Assembly (NCBI RefSeq): GCF_014647895.1
Contig: NZ_BMQB01000013.1
Coordinates: forward strand, 1 to 64,000
Direction of reading: 5' to 3'
Source: Pilimelia anulata
GTDB lineage: Bacteria; Actinomycetota; Actinomycetes; Mycobacteriales; Micromonosporaceae
DNA: 64,000 nucleotides
Made by a program: the position numbers and the translations under genes. The notes under the pieces were generated by a model. The model saw only the letters and a list, made by a program, of their open reading frames with translations. It made no database searches and was not told the origin of the DNA. Shown here one piece after another: positions 49,480 through 56,880 of this stretch (within the stretch, counting starts at the first letter, position 1; each line of letters begins with the position of its first letter).

Positions 49480-51213
49480 TCACTGGTCGCCGGTGAGGTT
49501 GCGCAGCGGGGCCGTCGGCACCGGCTCGGGCGCCGGTGCCGGGGTCTCGTCCCGGCCGCCCCGGCGGATCTCGCCCGGCGTGTTCCACTTCTGCATCCGG
49601 ACCAGCGACGGCCCGGCGAAGTCCTCGTCGTCGTAGCTGGGGTTGGCGCTGGTCCGGCACGGCTGGGTGGCGAGCTTCCAGGTATAGACATACCCGGTCC
49701 GGTAGATCTGCAGGGACTCCTGGCTCGGGTCGCTGTCCTGCTCCTCGGTGGTCAGCGCGGCCAGGCACTTGCGGTTGCCCGCATTGACGATCCGGTAGCT
49801 GGTGTCGTAGTCGCCGGTGTCGCCGTACCGGATCCACTTCTGGGTGGCCGCGCCGGTGCAGGACATCGGCCGGACCAGGCGGCCGGCGACGTCCATGCAG
49901 TACTCGGTGTTGCCGCTGCGGGTGTAGATCGGGCCGGGCGCGCTGCCGGCGCCGTTGGTGGGCGTGGCCGGGATGCGCATGAGCTGGGACCACGGGATCG
50001 CCGTCAGGTCGGGGTTCTGGTAGCACTCGGCCGGCGCGGCGAACGTCGGGTCCTCGACCTGCTCGGCGAAGTTGTCGTTGCTGCTGTCGATGGCCGTCAG
50101 GCAGAAGCTGTTGAGCGCGGCGTTGCGGAGCTGGGTCAGCTCGCAGGCGTAGCCGCGGTCCTCCGGGCAGGCGGTCGAGCGCAGGCCGGACTCGCCGGGC
50201 CCGAGGTACGGGAACGGGTCGAACTGCTGCCCCCGCTCGCGCGCGGCGAGGCTGCACCGGGCCTCGAGGTGGACGCCCGAGCCGGGCGAGTCCGGCTGGT
50301 TGATGGTCAGGCACAGGCCGGACAGGGTGCCCGCGGCGGTGCCCAGCTCCCACGTGTGGCCGCCGTTGTAGTACCAGCGCTGCCGCGGCGGCACCGGGGT
50401 CACGCAGGCGCGCATCCGGGGTACCGCGCCGACCGCGGGGGTGTCCGAGCCGGCGTCCAGGCACATCGCGTCGGCGGCGTCCGGCGCGGACCGGATCGAG
50501 CCGACGGTGGCCAGCGTCAGGTCGGTCCGGTAGTACCAGTACTGCTTGTAGGTGATCCCGAGGTCGCGCCGGAAGTCCTTCGGGCAGGACTGCATGGTGA
50601 CCGCGGCCCCCTCGCCGGGCACCGACTGGCCGGGGTCCAGGCAGACCGCCTCGTAGTCGCCGTACGTGGACAGCGCGGCGAACGCCGCGATCAGCCGGGG
50701 CTGGGTGTACATGTCGTCGGCCGGCGTGAACGGCGAGGGCAGGTCGCCGCTGCGCAGCGGGTAGTAGCCGCTGAGCCGGCGGGTCGCGCTGCCGGCGGTC
50801 GCGGTGGCGGTGAGCTTGGCCCAGTTGCTGCCCCGGCAGGGGGTCGGCTCGGCGTCGGTCGCGGGCGGCTCGTCCTGGCCGACGGCGGTGAGGAACTGCG
50901 CGGCCACCCGGTACGACGGCCGCCCGCCGGTGACGGCCAGCGTCACGGGGTCGGTGCCGGTCTGGTCGCCGCACAGCTCGTCGAGCGTGGTCATGCTGCG
51001 GATCCGGGCCAGCGCGACCTCCAGCCCGGTCTGCGCGCCGCGCAGCGCGTTCGCCCGGTCGACGGTCTGCCGGGTGTGGCCGAGCTGGCCCATCGCCGCG
51101 GGCACGGCGGCCGTCCCCAGGGCGACCGCGAGCAGCACGAGCAGCATCGCCAGCGGCAGGGAGCCCCGCTCCCCGCCGCCGGGCAGCGCGTCCCGGTCAT
51201 TCTCGCTGCGCAC
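49480..51213 (-). CDS. Pilin-like N-terminus fused to ricin-type lectin repeats
   Basis: Protein of 577 residues. A short basic/polar leader, GERGSLPLAMLLVLLAVALGTAAVPAAM (about 17-44) and a following helix QLGHTRQTVDRANALRGAQTGLEVALARI, resembling minor pseudopilins (PilX-like). Then repeated beta-trefoil-like units with Q-x-W type ends (KQYWYY, RQRWYY, TQKWIRY) and paired cysteines (AVCLD...QSC, AMCLD...RAC, YCMDV...MSC). It suggests a surface appendage or anchored carbohydrate binder. GAGGGGG precedes the GTG at 51213. A longer frame to 51279 is less likely. Confidence 0.68.
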   Translation of the reverse strand: MRSENDRDALPGGGERGSLPLAMLLVLLAVALGTAAVPAAMGQLGHTRQTVDRANALRGAQTGLEVALARIRSMTTLDELCGDQTGTDPVTLAVTGGRPSYRVAAQFLTAVGQDEPPATDAEPTPCRGSNWAKLTATATAGSATRRLSGYYPLRSGDLPSPFTPADDMYTQPRLIAAFAALSTYGDYEAVCLDPGQSVPGEGAAVTMQSCPKDFRRDLGITYKQYWYYRTDLTLATVGSIRSAPDAADAMCLDAGSDTPAVGAVPRMRACVTPVPPRQRWYYNGGHTWELGTAAGTLSGLCLTINQPDSPGSGVHLEARCSLAARERGQQFDPFPYLGPGESGLRSTACPEDRGYACELTQLRNAALNSFCLTAIDSSNDNFAEQVEDPTFAAPAECYQNPDLTAIPWSQLMRIPATPTNGAGSAPGPIYTRSGNTEYCMDVAGRLVRPMSCTGAATQKWIRYGDTGDYDTSYRIVNAGNRKCLAALTTEEQDSDPSQESLQIYRTGYVYTWKLATQPCRTSANPSYDDEDFAGPSLVRMQKWNTPGEIRRGGRDETPAPAPEPVPTAPLRNLTGDQ

Positions 51214-51349
51214 GTTTTCCCCCTCGGTCCCCACGATCGGCGGCCGGGGTCGATACCTGAAGCCGTCCCGCCGGGGCAAAATCAGACCCGACGGGACGAA
51301 CGTCGCATCCGGGGGCAGTCGCCGCCGCGCGCGGGCGGCGGCGGAAAGG

Positions 51350-51946
51350 TCAGAGGTACTGGCCGGTACCCGAGCCGGGGTGCTCGCCGGGCGCGCCGGC
51401 GATGGGGCCCAGCGGGCCCGGCGGCAGGGCCGGGCGGCCGCGCATCTGCTCGAGCTGCATCCGGGCCGCCATCTGCTGCGCGACCAGCGTCGCCTGGATC
51501 CCGTGGAACAGGCCCTCCAGCCAGCCGACGAGCTGGGCCTGGGCGATCCGCAGCTCCGGCTCGCTGGGCGTGCTGCCCTGCTCGAACGGCAGCGAGAGCC
51601 GCTCCAGCTCGTCGCGCAGCTCGGGCGCGAGGCCGTCCTCCAGCTCGGTGATCGAGCGGCGGTGGATGTCCGCCAGCCGCTGCCGCCCGGCCTCGTCCAG
51701 CGGCGCCGCCCGGACCTCCTCCAGGAGTTGCTTGATCATGCTGCCGACGCGCATCACCTTCGCCGGCTGTTCGACCAGCCGGCTCGGGTCCTCGTCCTCG
51801 GCGTCGCCGGTGTCGACCGTCCCGACCGGGCGGCCGTCGGGGCCCACCACCACGACGGTCGGGCGGAGCTCGCTCGGTGCGGCCAGGGTCGCGGCGTCGT
51901 CGTCCTCGGCGGGTACGGCATGCTGTGCGTCGGTCATGTGGTCCAT
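51350..51946 (-). CDS. bpa: Bacterial proteasome activator (Bpa/PafE)
   Basis: Protein of 198 residues from the ATG at 51946 (a second ATG at 51937 is equally good). The core helices KVMRVGSMIKQLLEEVRAAPLDE, RLADIHRRSITELEDGLAPELRDEL and ELRIAQAQLVGWLEGLFHGIQATL match the Bpa family. The last four residues GQYL are the docking tail that inserts into 20S proteasome alpha-subunit pockets. It forms a ring that opens the proteasome for ATP-independent degradation. Proteasome genes are not in this window. Confidence 0.93.
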   Translation of the reverse strand: MDHMTDAQHAVPAEDDDAATLAAPSELRPTVVVVGPDGRPVGTVDTGDAEDEDPSRLVEQPAKVMRVGSMIKQLLEEVRAAPLDEAGRQRLADIHRRSITELEDGLAPELRDELERLSLPFEQGSTPSEPELRIAQAQLVGWLEGLFHGIQATLVAQQMAARMQLEQMRGRPALPPGPLGPIAGAPGEHPGSGTGQYL

Positions 51947-52386
51947 CTTGGCGTACCGCTCGGTCGACTGCCACCGGCCCGTCCGGTGCGATGACCGGGG
52001 GACGAATGCCACCTTTCCGGGTCGTGCCGTGAAGGGGACTCGCCTGTGGCACGGGTGTTCGGCTAGCGTCCGGGTGGTCAACCGGATCCGCACCGTACGC
52101 GGACCGGGTCCGACGTGCCGCGCCCGGCCGAACGCAGGGCGCGGACGCCGCGGTCAGCGCCGAGCCGCGGCGGCGTCGGGTCCGGCTGTACCCGGGCGGC
52201 CGTGCGGGGGTGGGGCCCCGTCGGCCGGGCCGTCGCGCCGAAGTCCGTCCCCGCGTCGTCCGCCAGTGGCGCCGTGGTCGGACCGCCGCCGACGTGCCGC
52301 CCGCCGGGGCCTGTTGACGACGGGTCGCGGGCGCGCACATGCGGGCGCCCCGGGGCGGGAACGGGCACGGAGACTGGGAGGACCCC
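51947..52386. other. Divergent 440-base intergenic region
   Basis: Separates bpa (minus) from the lipoprotein gene (plus). TAGCGT at 52064-52069 and TTGACG at 52314-52319 are candidate plus-strand promoter parts. Open frames here have the arginine-rich content of shadow frames; I see no supportable gene. Confidence 0.5.
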
Positions 52387-53577
52387 GTGGCGCAGAACAA
52401 CCGTCGGCGAGCCCTGCGGCTGCTTGTCGGCGTGGCCGTGATCGGTGCGCTCGCCGGCTGTGCCGGCACGCCCGAGGACGGCGACGACGACGCCGCCGTC
52501 AGCGACCGGGTGGTCCCGATCGGCCTGCTGCTGCCGGCCGGCGGCGCGAACAAGGCCATCGGCGACGACATGCGGCGCGGCTTCGACCTGTACCTGAACC
52601 AGCACGGCAACACCCTCGGCGGCCACCGGGTCCGGGTGGAGACCGCCGACGAGGGGGACACACCGGACAGCGGCCGGGCCGGGCTGGCGGCGCTGCTGGA
52701 CAAGAAGGTGTCCGCGGTGGCCGGCGTCGCCGCGCCCGAGGTGCTGAGCGCGCTGCGCGATCCGATCCGGACCGCGCGGGTGCCGCTGATCGGCGTCAAC
52801 GGCTCGCCGGCGAGCCTCCAGGGCGAGATCTTCATCTGGCGTACGTCCTATGTCGGCACCGACCCCGGCATCGCGATGGGCCGGTACATGGCCGAGAACG
52901 TCCCCGGCCGGGTCGCCATGGTCCTGCCCGACCTGCCCGCCGGGCAGGACGTCCTGGACGGCTTCCGGGACGGCTTCGGCACCGACGGGCGGCTGGACCG
53001 CGAGCCGGTGTTCGCCGGCACGGCGACCAACCCGCGCCGCGGCGCGTACGCGGAGCTGGTCGAGCGGCTGCGCGACCGCCGCCCGGCGGCGGTGTTCTGC
53101 GCGCTGACCGGGCCGGCGGCGGTGGAGTTCGTCCGCGCCTTCCGGGCCGCCGGGCTCGGCGCCGGCCTGTACGGCCCGGGCTTCCTCACCGAGGGCACCG
53201 GGATCGCCGAGTCCGGCCAGGCCGGGCTGGGCATCGCGACCGCGCTGAACTACTCCGCCGACCTGCCGCACGCGGCCAACCGGATCTTCGCCTCGGCGTA
53301 CCGGAAGGCGCACGGCGCCTCGCCCACGACGTACGCGATGGCGGCCTACGACGCCGCGGCGGTGCTGGACCGGGCGATCCTGCTGGCCCGCGACGACCTG
53401 AGCGCGCAGAACATCAACCTGAACCTGGGCCGGGTCGGCCAGGTGGACAGCCCGCGCGGGGTGTGGCAGTTCAACCAGTCCCGGACGCCGCAGCAGAAGT
53501 GGTACCTGCGCGAGGTCCGGGCCGACGGCCAGGTCACGTCCAACGTGGTCACCCGCGAGCTGGCCACCCTGGGCTGA
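52387..53577 (+). CDS. Branched-chain-amino-acid-type ABC substrate-binding lipoprotein
   Basis: Protein of 396 residues. Lipoprotein signal with lipobox LAGC (cysteine near residue 21), then the periplasmic-binding-protein type 1 fold: VPIGLLLPAGGANKAIGDDMRRGFDLYLNQ, VSAVAGVAAPEVLSAL, RVPLIGVNGSPASLQ, FIWRTSYVGTDPGIAMGRYM, GAYAELVERLRDRRPAAVFCALTGPAAVEFVRAF. It resembles Leu/Ile/Val- or amide-binding proteins. No permease or ATPase is adjacent, so it is an orphan and might be a sensor. GGGAGG precedes the GTG at 52387. Confidence 0.85.
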   Translation: MAQNNRRRALRLLVGVAVIGALAGCAGTPEDGDDDAAVSDRVVPIGLLLPAGGANKAIGDDMRRGFDLYLNQHGNTLGGHRVRVETADEGDTPDSGRAGLAALLDKKVSAVAGVAAPEVLSALRDPIRTARVPLIGVNGSPASLQGEIFIWRTSYVGTDPGIAMGRYMAENVPGRVAMVLPDLPAGQDVLDGFRDGFGTDGRLDREPVFAGTATNPRRGAYAELVERLRDRRPAAVFCALTGPAAVEFVRAFRAAGLGAGLYGPGFLTEGTGIAESGQAGLGIATALNYSADLPHAANRIFASAYRKAHGASPTTYAMAAYDAAAVLDRAILLARDDLSAQNINLNLGRVGQVDSPRGVWQFNQSRTPQQKWYLREVRADGQVTSNVVTRELATLG

Positions 53578-53579
53578 GC

Positions 53580-53614
53580 CCGCCGCGCGCCCGGGCCGGC
53601 CGGGCGCGCGGCGG
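53580..53614. terminator. Bidirectional terminator hairpin
   Basis: Perfect 15-bp stem (CCGCCGCGCGCCCGG and its complement) with a five-base loop GCCGG, exactly filling the gap between two convergent stop codons. No T-run. Confidence 0.75.
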
Positions 53615-53616
53615 CG

Positions 53617-54435
53617 TCAGCGGCGCAGCTCGGCGACGCAGCACTTGACGCTGCCGCCGCCCTTCTTCAGCTCGCCGAGGTCGACCGGCACTGGCGTGTA
53701 CCCGGCCGCGGCCAGCGTGTCGGCCAGCCCGCCGCACTCGGTGTTGAGCACGACGTTGCGGCCGTCGCTGACCAGGTTGAGGCCGAACGCCATCGCGTCC
53801 TCCCGGCGGGCCACGACGCCGTCCGGGAAGAGCTGGCGGAGCACCTTCTGCGACGGCCCGGAGAAGGCGTCGGGGTAGTAGACGATGTTGCCGTCGTCCA
53901 GCGAGGCCAGCGCGGTGTCCAGGTGGTAGAAGTGCGGGTCGACCAGCTTGAGGCTGATCACCGGGCGGCCGAGCGCCTCCTGGGCCTCGCCGTGGGCGTC
54001 GGTCTCGGTGCGGAAGCCGAAGGCGGCGAGGATCAGCCCGCCGTGGGCGTCCGGCAGGTACGCGAAGTCGCCCTCGCCCTCGTTCACCACGGTCGGGGCG
54101 ACGAACCGCCAGCCGCTGTTCTCGTAGAAGGTCTGGTGCGACTTGGCCTCGGCGGCCCGCTGCGGGTACTTGAACTGCGCGCCGTACGCCACGCCGTCGA
54201 CGACGAAGGCGCCGTTGGCGGCGAACACCATGTCCGGCAGGCCCGGCTCCGGGGCCAGCTCGGCGACCTCGTGGCCCAGCCCGGCCAGGGTGTCGCGGAG
54301 CACGGTCCACTCGGCGACGGCGCGGGCGGTATCGACCGCGACCGCCGGGTCCATCCAGGGATTGATCACGTACTCGACCGTGAAGAACGTCGGTGGGCAC
54401 AGCAGGTAGCTCCGTTGCCGCGCGACTCGTTCCAT
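53617..54435 (-). CDS. ddaH: Dimethylarginine dimethylaminohydrolase-like amidinohydrolase
   Basis: Protein of 272 residues. YLLCPPTFFTVEYVINPWM start, DMVFAANGAFVVDG, EGEGDFAYL, FYHLDTALASLDDG with the catalytic His, and GGGSVKCCVAELRR with the nucleophile Cys at the C-terminus. It would hydrolyse methylarginine (or arginine-like guanidines) to citrulline and an amine. It is divergent from an Lrp regulator, which probably controls it. An ornithine aminotransferase often accompanies this pair but is not present here. Confidence 0.88.
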   Translation of the reverse strand: MERVARQRSYLLCPPTFFTVEYVINPWMDPAVAVDTARAVAEWTVLRDTLAGLGHEVAELAPEPGLPDMVFAANGAFVVDGVAYGAQFKYPQRAAEAKSHQTFYENSGWRFVAPTVVNEGEGDFAYLPDAHGGLILAAFGFRTETDAHGEAQEALGRPVISLKLVDPHFYHLDTALASLDDGNIVYYPDAFSGPSQKVLRQLFPDGVVARREDAMAFGLNLVSDGRNVVLNTECGGLADTLAAAGYTPVPVDLGELKKGGGSVKCCVAELRR

Positions 54436-54556
54436 TCCGTCCTCCGCCCCGGGGCGACCCCGCTCTGACCTGCGCCGATACCACCCGTCGTCGGTTCGTG
54501 TCCCTTGACGGTACGGTCACCAAGCGTATGGATCCGGGGGCTGTACAAACAGCGGG

Positions 54557-54562
54557 TAATCT
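54557..54562 (+). promoter_or_regulatory. -10 box TAATCT, leaderless start of the Lrp gene
   Basis: TAATCT, eight bases, then the GTG at 54571. A second candidate, TTGACG (54505) with TATGGA (54527) at 16 bases, lies upstream. Confidence 0.45.
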
Positions 54563-54570
54563 TGCTTCCT

Positions 54571-55068
54571 GTGAGCGAATCGTTGCGTCTTGACAGCATT
54601 GACCAGCGGATCATTGCGGCTCTCATGGCGAACGGGCGCGCTTCGTACGCCGACGTCGGGAGCCGGGTGGCCCTGTCCGCGCCGGCCGTGAAGCGCCGGG
54701 TCGACCGGCTCCGGGCGGCCGGCGTGCTGCGCGGCTTCACCGCTGTCGTCGACCCCGACGCCGTGGGCTGGGGGACCGAGGCGTTCGTGGAGCTGTACTG
54801 CTCCGGCCGGACCACCCGGGGGCAGATCGCCGCCGCCGTCGGCCGGCACCCGGAGGTCGTGCACGCCTACACCGTCTCCGGCGAGGCGGACGCCCTGGTC
54901 CACCTGCGGGCGGCCGACATCACCCACCTGGAGCAGGTGCTCCAGCGGCTGCGCGGGGAGCCGTTCGTCACCTCCACCCGCAGCGCGATCGTGCTGTCCC
55001 GGCTGGTCGAGGGCGCCCCGCCGGCCGGCTCCGACAGCCTGATTCCCGCCCCGCCTACCCGCCGGTAG
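54571..55068 (+). CDS. Lrp/AsnC family transcriptional regulator
   Basis: Protein of 165 residues. N-terminal HTH: LRLDSIDQRIIAALMANGRASYADVGSRVALSAPAVKRRVDRLRAAGVLRGFTAVVD. C-terminal RAM effector domain with VSGEADALVHLRAADITHLEQVL. Such proteins bind an amino acid, often arginine or a related compound when next to ddaH. GTG start fixed by homology and the -10 box. Likely target: the shared 54436-54570 promoter region. Confidence 0.92.
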   Translation: MSESLRLDSIDQRIIAALMANGRASYADVGSRVALSAPAVKRRVDRLRAAGVLRGFTAVVDPDAVGWGTEAFVELYCSGRTTRGQIAAAVGRHPEVVHAYTVSGEADALVHLRAADITHLEQVLQRLRGEPFVTSTRSAIVLSRLVEGAPPAGSDSLIPAPPTRR

Positions 55069-55104
55069 CCTCAACTCGCCCGCCGTACTGCCGAACCAGC
55101 CGGC

Positions 55105-56721
55105 ATGGGACGGATCCGGAACCTGCACATCGCGACCAAGCTCGTGCTCAACGCCTGCGCGACGCTGTCACTGCTGCTGATCGTGACCGCGATCGGCCTC
55201 CTGGTCTCCCTCAGCGGCCGCGACTCGGCCGACGACGTGGCGGACAAGTTCCGCGCGGCCGCCGCCGTCGACGACCTCAAGTACGACGCCGCCGACCTCA
55301 ACGGCTGGCAGACCGCGTACGCCTTCGACGTGGCCCGGACCGGCCCCGCCGCCGCGGCCGACACCACCGACTCCCGGCGCAACTTCCTCGCCGTCGCCGA
55401 CCGGATGCGGGCCAGCCTGGCCGACATCGCCGGGCAGGTGCACGCCGCCGACATCCGGGCGAAGCTGGACGCCCTGGCCGCCGCGTACGACGCCTTCATG
55501 GCCACCGACGTCCGGGTGGTCGCCGGCTACCGCGCCGGCACCCCGGCCGCCGCCGCGGAGGCCGACCGGCTCGTGCTGACCACGGCCATCGAGCAGTACC
55601 GCGGCATGGCCACCGCCGCCGACGGCGCCGCGACCCTGACCCAGCGGCACGCCACCGACGCCCGGGACGCCGCGGACCGGGACGGCCGGACCAGCCGGGT
55701 GCTGATCGTGGTCGTCTCCGCGCTCGCCGTCCTGCTCGCCGCGGCCGGGGCCGTCCTGCTCCAGCGCAGCATCGTGCCGCCGCTGCGCCGGGTCTCCGGC
55801 GTGCTGTCCGCGATGGCCGAGGGCGACCTGACCCGCTCGGCCGGGCTGACCAGCCGGGACGAGATCGGCGAGATGGCCGCCGCGCTGGACCGGGCCAACG
55901 CCCGCACCCGGGACACGCTGACCGAGGTCGGCGAGCACGCCCGGACCGTGTCCGCCAGCGCGGGCGACCTGTCCTCGACCAGCGAGCAGATCGCCGGCGC
56001 GGCCGCCGAGTCGGCCACCCAGTCCGACCTCGTGGCCGCCTCCACCGAGGAGGTCTCGGCCACCGTGCAGACGCTCGCCGCCGGCGCGGAGGAGATGACC
56101 GCGTCGATCCGGGAGATCGCCGAGAACGCCAGCCTGGCCGCCGGCGTGGCCGGCGAGGCCGTCGCCGAGGCGCACCGGGCCGGCGAGATCATCCAGCAGC
56201 TCGACGTCGCCTCGGCCGAGATCGGCGCGGTCCTGAAGGTGATCACCACGATCGCCGAGCAGACGAATCTGCTCGCCCTGAACGCGACCATCGAGGCCGC
56301 CCGGGCGGGCGCCGCCGGCAAGGGCTTCGCCGTCGTCGCCGCCGAGGTCAAGGACCTGGCGCAGGAGACCGCGCGGGCGACCGGCGACATCGCCGCCCGG
56401 ATCGACGCCGTCCGCGGCGGGGCCGGCAACGCCAGCGCCGCCATCGCCGCGATCGCGGCCGTGATCGACCGGGTCAACACGTTCCAGCAGACGATCGCCG
56501 CGGCGGTCGAGGAGCAGACCGCCACGACCAACGAGATCAGCCGCAGCGTCGCCGACGCGGCCACCGGCGCCTCGGCCATCGCCGAGAACGTCACGAACAT
56601 CGCCGGCGCGGCCCGGGACACCAGCGACGGCATCGGCGGCACCCGCCGGGCCGCGACCGAGCTGGCCGAGCGGGCCGCCCGGGTCACCGACCTGATCGGG
56701 ACATTCCGGGTCGGGCACTGA
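55105..56721 (+). CDS. Methyl-accepting chemotaxis protein
   Basis: Protein of 538 residues. TM1 about 12-34, a helical-bundle extracytoplasmic sensor (about 35-195), TM2 about 198-220, HAMP about 221-272 (RRVSGVLSAMAEGDLT), and a long cytoplasmic coiled coil with the hairpin tip IAEQTNLLALNATIEAARAG and GKGFAVVAAEVKDLA. It passes ligand signals to CheW/CheA. Ends in FRVGH with no receptor-modification pentapeptide. No che or flagellar genes are in the window. A perfect hairpin follows. Confidence 0.96.
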   Translation: MGRIRNLHIATKLVLNACATLSLLLIVTAIGLLVSLSGRDSADDVADKFRAAAAVDDLKYDAADLNGWQTAYAFDVARTGPAAAADTTDSRRNFLAVADRMRASLADIAGQVHAADIRAKLDALAAAYDAFMATDVRVVAGYRAGTPAAAAEADRLVLTTAIEQYRGMATAADGAATLTQRHATDARDAADRDGRTSRVLIVVVSALAVLLAAAGAVLLQRSIVPPLRRVSGVLSAMAEGDLTRSAGLTSRDEIGEMAAALDRANARTRDTLTEVGEHARTVSASAGDLSSTSEQIAGAAAESATQSDLVAASTEEVSATVQTLAAGAEEMTASIREIAENASLAAGVAGEAVAEAHRAGEIIQQLDVASAEIGAVLKVITTIAEQTNLLALNATIEAARAGAAGKGFAVVAAEVKDLAQETARATGDIAARIDAVRGGAGNASAAIAAIAAVIDRVNTFQQTIAAAVEEQTATTNEISRSVADAATGASAIAENVTNIAGAARDTSDGIGGTRRAATELAERAARVTDLIGTFRVGH

Positions 56722-56728
56722 ATGGACC

Positions 56729-56760
56729 CCGCGCGCGGACGCCCCCTCGTCCGCGCGCGG
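56729..56760 (+). terminator. Terminator hairpin after the chemotaxis receptor
   Basis: Perfect 13-bp stem CCGCGCGCGGACG / CGTCCGCGCGCGG with a six-base loop, eight bases after the stop. No T-run. Confidence 0.7.
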
Positions 56761-56880
56761 ACGGCGGCCGCGGGCGCGGCGGGGTAGGGATCGACGGCTC
56801 CCTCCCCGCCGCCCCGCGGCCGGCTTGCCGTTTCCCGGCGGCCGATTCCCGGTTCACGGCGGCGTCGGTATGGTGTGTGG

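Noticed and set aside
52074..52386. Possible leaderless GTG five bases after TAGCGT in the bpa/lipoprotein gap
   Set aside because: The frame continues out of phase through the lipoprotein gene and has shadow-type composition.
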